Origin: Amaricoccus sp003258405
Lineage (GTDB): Bacteria; Pseudomonadota; Alphaproteobacteria; Rhodobacterales; Rhodobacteraceae
Reading direction: 5' to 3'
Length of the DNA stretch: 64,000 nt
NCBI RefSeq assembly: GCF_043226085.1
Contig: NZ_CP171225.1
Span: forward strand, 2,108,001-2,172,000
The translations under genes and the position numbers were made by a program. Position 1 is the first letter of the stretch; every line of letters begins with the position of its first letter. The notes under the pieces were generated by a model that worked only from the letters and a program-made list of their open reading frames with translations, ran no database searches and was not told where the DNA came from. Below, piece after piece: positions 60,430-64,000 of this stretch.

Positions 60430-60598
60430 CGCGTTCGGGGGCGCGATTGCCCCGCTCGGCCTCGGAGAGGCTGGCGGCGTTAGCGCTTAGTGCCTATGCT
60501 GGAGGCGGCGGTCAGCGAGGCCGCTCCAGTTCCGGTGTACCGTCTTGCCGCAGTTGACCTGGGCTCTCCCGACACCGCTGCCGAAGCTGCGCCCCCGC

Positions 60599-62533
60599 GT
60601 GGCATTTCGGACCAGCCTTGCGGTGCTCGCGAGCCTCCTGCTGCTCGGGCTCAACCTCACCGGCGCACCGGCGGCACGTGCGAGCGAGACGCTCGTATTA
60701 CGACAAGATTCGAGCGAGCCCCCCGGACGACGGCAGCAGAAACGCTTCCTGCTCATCTATGCCGCGCACAGCATGCTCGCGGCCAACCGGGAAGCAACCG
60801 ATGGCGTGAAACAGGTTCTCGATGCCGCATTCGGCTCGGATTATGAGGCCTACAGCGAGTATCGCGACGCCTTCCGCTTTCCCGGTGACGCCGCAGACGA
60901 GAACTTCACCAACCAGATCACCGCGCGTTACAGTGGCCTGACCTTCGATGCGATCTTCGCCTTCGGCAACACGGCCTACGAGTTCCTGCGCGCGCATCGC
61001 GACGAATTCGCACCCGGCGTGCCGGTGATCTTCGGCGGTGTCGGCACGGATGCGATTGCAGGCGAAACCTTGCCTCCGGACATTCACGGCATCACCAGCT
61101 CCCATGCGATTGCAGGCACGCTCGCCTTTGCCCGCGCCCTCCAGCCCGAGGCGACGCATGTGGTGATCCTGACCGGATCGGGCCGGATCGACCGCAACTG
61201 GCAGGCACTCGCCCGCCGCCAGTTCGCCGGAGAGACCGAACTTTCGATCGACTATGTCTCTGGCCTGACGCTCCCGGGGTTCGAGGACCTCGCCGCCAGC
61301 CTGTCTCCGGATACCATTGTCATCATCCTCTCCGTCTTCGAGGATGCCAACGGCCAGACATTTGCGCCGGTCAACGCCGCCAGCATGATCGCAAAACGAT
61401 CGTCTGCCCCGGTTTATGCCGTCTACGACACCCATGTTGGCGGTGGCGTCGTCGGCGGCAGCGTGGAACGCTTCGAGGCGATCGGAACCGCGATGGCCGA
61501 ACTTGCGCTGCGCGTCCTCTCGGGCGCGGCGGAGCCCGCCACCGTCGAGCTCATGGCCGAAACCCCGGTCGTCGACTGGCGCCAGCTGATGCGCTTCGGG
61601 CTCGACCCGGACCGCCTGCCGCCGGGCACCGAGATCCTTTTCCACGATCCCTCTGCCTGGGAACGCTACCGGATCCAGATCCTGCTCGCGGTCACGGTGA
61701 TCCTGATGCAGTCGGGCACGATCGCGGCGCTCGTCGTGCAGGACAGGCGGCGGCGCAGCGCGCAGCGGGAAGCCTCTGCCCGGCGGCTTGAGCTCGCCCA
61801 TGTCTCCCGCGTTGCCCAGCTTGGCGAGCTTTCGGGCGCGCTCGCACACGAGCTGAACCAGCCCCTCACCTCGATCCTTGCCAATGCCGAGGCCGGCGCG
61901 ATGCTCGCGAAGGCCTCGGCACCCGATCTCGAGGAAATCACCGCAATTCTCGAGGATATCGCCGAGGACGACCGGCGCGCCGCAGGGATCATCTGCGAAC
62001 TGCGCCGCCTGATGGAAAAGGGCGAGAACGAGTTCACGCTCGTCGATCTCAACGCCGTGGTGAGCTCCGCGATCACGCTCGCCCGCAGCGAGCTCATCCT
62101 GCGCGGCGTGCAGATCCAGGCGCGGAAGGCCGGCGACGAGCTAATGGTGCACGGCAATCGCGCGCAGCTCGAGCAGGTGCTGCTCAATCTGATGATGAAT
62201 GCTGCCGATGCGATGGCCGACCAGCCCGCCGAAAGCCGGCAGATGGTGGTCACGACCCGACTCCGCCCCGACGGCTGGCGCGAACTCTCGGTGCGCGACC
62301 ACGGCCCCGGCCTGGCGCCCGGTCTCGGACCCGACCCGTTCCGGCCCTTCGTCACGACAAAATCACACGGTCTGGGGCTCGGCCTCTCCATCTGCCGCAC
62401 AATCGCGCAGTCCCATGGCGGGCGGCTTGGTTTCGATCCCGGCGCGATTGACGGCGCCCGGGTCATTCTGGCGCTTCCAGCGCCGCAGAAGGCATTTCAG
62501 ACAGGCATTCGAGAGAGGGCATCCGGACCATGA
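60599..62533 (+). CDS. Sensor histidine kinase with ABC-type periplasmic binding domain
   Basis: A 644-residue sensor from a GTG start at 60599, chosen because it gives a normal signal peptide (AFRTSLAVLASLLLLGLNLTGAPAARA); a TTG at 60545 would add 18 residues. The periplasmic part (roughly residues 50-345) has the ABC substrate-binding layout, with FDAIFAFGNTAYEFL, GVPVIFGGVGTDAIAG and SSAPVYAVYDTHVGGGVVGG. One membrane helix (IQILLAVTVILMQSGTIAALVV) leads to the kinase: H box GELSGALAHELNQPLTSILANAEAG, N box LNLMMNAADAM and GLGLGLSICRTIAQSHGG. The ligand is unknown. Overlaps the following regulator gene (ATGA). Confidence 0.88.
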   Translation: MAFRTSLAVLASLLLLGLNLTGAPAARASETLVLRQDSSEPPGRRQQKRFLLIYAAHSMLAANREATDGVKQVLDAAFGSDYEAYSEYRDAFRFPGDAADENFTNQITARYSGLTFDAIFAFGNTAYEFLRAHRDEFAPGVPVIFGGVGTDAIAGETLPPDIHGITSSHAIAGTLAFARALQPEATHVVILTGSGRIDRNWQALARRQFAGETELSIDYVSGLTLPGFEDLAASLSPDTIVIILSVFEDANGQTFAPVNAASMIAKRSSAPVYAVYDTHVGGGVVGGSVERFEAIGTAMAELALRVLSGAAEPATVELMAETPVVDWRQLMRFGLDPDRLPPGTEILFHDPSAWERYRIQILLAVTVILMQSGTIAALVVQDRRRRSAQREASARRLELAHVSRVAQLGELSGALAHELNQPLTSILANAEAGAMLAKASAPDLEEITAILEDIAEDDRRAAGIICELRRLMEKGENEFTLVDLNAVVSSAITLARSELILRGVQIQARKAGDELMVHGNRAQLEQVLLNLMMNAADAMADQPAESRQMVVTTRLRPDGWRELSVRDHGPGLAPGLGPDPFRPFVTTKSHGLGLGLSICRTIAQSHGGRLGFDPGAIDGARVILALPAPQKAFQTGIRERASGP

Positions 62534-63180
62534 CGACGACAACGATCGAACCAGAGGATCGGGCAGAGGATCGTATGACAGGACCGGTCCTGCACCTCGT
62601 CGATGATGATCCGGCGGTGCGGCGCGCACTGGCCCGGCTGCTCGCTGCGGCCGGATATCGCAGCGAGGGCCATGGCAGCGCCGAGGAATTCCTCGCCCGC
62701 CACAATCCCGCCATACCCGGCTGCGTCATCGTCGACCTCTGCCTGCCCGGCTCCGACGGGCTCGACCTGCAGGCCCGGCTTGCCGCAGCCCCTTCCGCGC
62801 CACCACTGATCTTCCTGACCGGGCAGGGTGATCTCGGCGCAGGCGTCCGTGCGATGAAGGGCGGCGCGGTCGATTTCCTCACCAAGCCGGTCGAGGCCGA
62901 AGCCCTGCTCGCCGCCGTCGGCGATGCGCTCGCGCGCGACCGCGACGCGCGGGCCGCATGTGCCGCGCAGTCCAGCTTCGAGGACCGCTTCGGTCTGCTC
63001 ACGCCGCGGGAACGCGAAGTGCTCGACGGTGTCGTCGCCGGGCAGCTCAGCAAGCAGATTGCTGCCGAGCTCGGCGTCGCGGAGAAAACGGTCAAGGTCC
63101 ATCGCGGCCGACTGATGCAGAAGATGCAGGCCCGCACCATCGCCGATCTCGTGCGCCAGGTCGTGACCCACCGCGGCTGA
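62530..63180 (+). CDS. FixJ/NarL-type response regulator
   Basis: A 216-residue response regulator. The receiver has VDDDPAVRRAL, the phosphoacceptor Asp in CVIVDLCLPGSDG (about residue 75), and Lys in DFLTKPVEAEALL. The C-terminal LuxR-type helix-turn-helix reads LTPREREVLDGVVAGQLSKQIAAELGVAEKTVKVHRGRLMQKM. The start at 62530 overlaps the kinase stop by four bases, so it is almost certainly the cognate partner; an ATG at 62575 would remove a polar tail. Confidence 0.92.
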   Translation: MTTTTIEPEDRAEDRMTGPVLHLVDDDPAVRRALARLLAAAGYRSEGHGSAEEFLARHNPAIPGCVIVDLCLPGSDGLDLQARLAAAPSAPPLIFLTGQGDLGAGVRAMKGGAVDFLTKPVEAEALLAAVGDALARDRDARAACAAQSSFEDRFGLLTPREREVLDGVVAGQLSKQIAAELGVAEKTVKVHRGRLMQKMQARTIADLVRQVVTHRG

Positions 63181-63251
63181 CGCAGCGGCGGCCCGGGCAT
63201 TGGACCTGAGGCCAACTGTCGCGCGAGCGCCGCGCAGGCTAGGTTCACGGG

Positions 63252-63623
63252 ATGGAAATCCAGTCCCGTCTCGTTGCAATCGTCGATGATGACGCGAGCG
63301 TCTGCCGCGCGCTGTCGCGCGTCGTGAGGTCGCTCGGGTTTAGTACGGCGGTCTACGCTTCGGGCGAGGCCCTGCTCGGCGACGCCGCCGGGATGCCGCT
63401 CGATCATGTGCTACTCGACCTTCACCTGCCGGGCCTGCGTGGCACCGACCTGCTGCAGGCCCTCCGGTTGTGCAGCGCGGCGACGCAGATCGTGGTGATG
63501 ACCGGCCTCGACAGACCCGGCGCTCGCCAGGCCTGCCTCGCGGCCGGAGCGGTGGCCTATATCCTGAAACCCGTCCAGCGCGTTGAACTCGAACGGCTTC
63601 TCGCGGCCAGCCCGCCAGGCTGA
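63252..63623 (+). CDS. Stand-alone receiver-domain protein
   Basis: A 123-residue single receiver with no output domain. It keeps the acidic pocket (AIVDDDASVCRAL), phosphoacceptor Asp in HVLLDLHLPGLRG (about residue 56), Thr in IVVMTGLD and Lys in AYILKPVQRVEL. It is 71 bases after the FixJ-type gene on the same strand. It may act as a phosphate sink or relay for the same kinase; that is inferred from linkage. Confidence 0.88.
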   Translation: MEIQSRLVAIVDDDASVCRALSRVVRSLGFSTAVYASGEALLGDAAGMPLDHVLLDLHLPGLRGTDLLQALRLCSAATQIVVMTGLDRPGARQACLAAGAVAYILKPVQRVELERLLAASPPG

Positions 63624-63824
63624 GGCCCGCGATTTCCGCGGTGTAGGTACTAGGTCCAACTTCACGGAGTGCATCGGCGTCGCGCAAGCTGGCACCACGG
63701 GTCGACGCAACCGGGCCGGAGCTGATCCGCTTGTGCGGCGCGGCCCCGATCCGGTCGGTGCGGCGTCCAGACACACCCGGCCACATCGTGCGACGGGTCA
63801 ATCGAAGGAAGGGGAGCGGATCCC

Positions 63825-63914
63825 GTGACAGCCTTGAAGCCGACCTGCAGCGATCTCTCGAGGATCCGGCACCGGCTCTGTCCCGCCCCCCGTTTCATGC
63901 CGGAGAACATCTGA
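63825..63914 (+). CDS. Possible 29-residue small ORF preceding a secreted-protein gene
   Basis: A GTG at 63825 lies six bases after GAAGGAAGGGGAGCG-type purine-rich sequence and opens a 29-codon frame ending in TGA at 63912-63914. The last A of that stop is the first base of the next gene's ATG (TGATG). The predicted peptide, VTALKPTCSDLSRIRHRLC followed by PAPRFMPENI, has no family features. A leader peptide or coupling cistron is possible, but so is chance. The rest of the gap 63624-63824 shows nothing recognisable. Confidence 0.3.
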   Translation: MTALKPTCSDLSRIRHRLCPAPRFMPENI

Positions 63915-64000
63915 TGAAGAAACTACTGCTTGTCACCGCGCTGGTCGTCTGGCCCGCCGGAGCCGTCTTCGCCCAGGAGGCGAGCGGTGCGGAGGCGGCC
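63914..64000 (+). CDS. Secreted protein, N-terminal part (cut by window end)
   Basis: Only the first 29 residues are in the window. They form a clear signal peptide, MKKLLLVTALVVWPAGAVFA, with probable cleavage before QEASGAEAA. GGAGAAC lies about eight bases upstream of the ATG. The protein follows a three-gene sensory locus and may be its target. The family cannot be determined from this piece. Confidence 0.7.
   Translation, partial: MKKLLLVTALVVWPAGAVFAQEASGAEAA

Noticed and set aside
63662..63910. 82-codon minus-strand open frame in the last intergenic gap
   Set aside because: No ribosome-binding site or family features, and composition as expected by chance in GC-rich DNA.
1..64000. 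CRISPR arrays, insertion sequences, prophage, tRNA or rRNA genes
   Set aside because: I saw no regularly spaced repeats, transposase, integrase or phage-like proteins, and no tRNA or rRNA signature. The window looks like continuous chromosomal or large-replicon catabolic DNA.

Overview
The window is very GC-rich and gene-dense. The codon bias, the long GC-driven antisense open frames, the TRAP-transporter-rich content and the gene order of the pca, fru and ectoine clusters all suggest an alphaproteobacterium of the Rhodobacterales (Roseobacter/Rhodobacter type), probably marine or halotolerant. This placement is inferred from gene content; no rRNA or tRNA gene is visible. The window reads as a block of catabolic islands, each with its own importer and regulator.

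Region 1 (1-11165, minus strand): a gentisate-pathway island. It encodes a 3-hydroxybenzoate 6-hydroxylase-like flavoprotein, gentisate 1,2-dioxygenase, a zeta-GST maleylpyruvate isomerase, fumarylpyruvate hydrolase, a second protein related to mycothiol-dependent maleylpyruvate isomerase, two complete TRAP transporters, a MarR regulator and the start of an SDR dehydrogenase. An AT-rich 11-base half-site, ATG(A/C)TTATTAT, occurs upstream of both the MarR gene and the gentisate dioxygenase.

Region 2 (11281-21122): a 4-hydroxybenzoate/protocatechuate island, pobA-pcaD-pcaC-pcaH-pcaG-BKACE-pcaB followed by a third TRAP transporter, with divergent pcaQ. A beta-keto acid cleavage enzyme sits where later beta-ketoadipate steps would be expected.

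Region 3 (21333-35989): a carbohydrate/polyol island with a ribose-type ABC importer, two different FGGY kinases, a GlpD-type flavoprotein, an AraM-type glycerol-1-phosphate dehydrogenase, a HAD-IIB phosphatase, a ThDP enzyme and a divergent SorC-family regulator. I cannot match this combination to a described pathway. It is the best candidate here for an undescribed catabolic system.

Region 4 (36010-50002): the ectoine/5-hydroxyectoine catabolic cluster (enuR, uehABC, usp, eutABCDE on minus; asnC, ssd and an aminotransferase on plus, divergent from enuR).

Region 5 (50151-60349): the fructose PTS operon fruBKA next to a periplasmic solute-binding protein/hybrid histidine kinase pair and a convergent OmpR-type response regulator. 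A tandem 9-base repeat inside the signal-peptide codons of the binding protein is a plausible operator.

Region 6 (60599-64000): a second sensory locus (sensor kinase with an ABC-type periplasmic binding domain, FixJ/NarL-type regulator, stand-alone receiver) followed by a secreted protein cut by the window end. No intergenic gap exceeds 300 bases. I saw no CRISPR array, insertion sequence, tRNA or rRNA.
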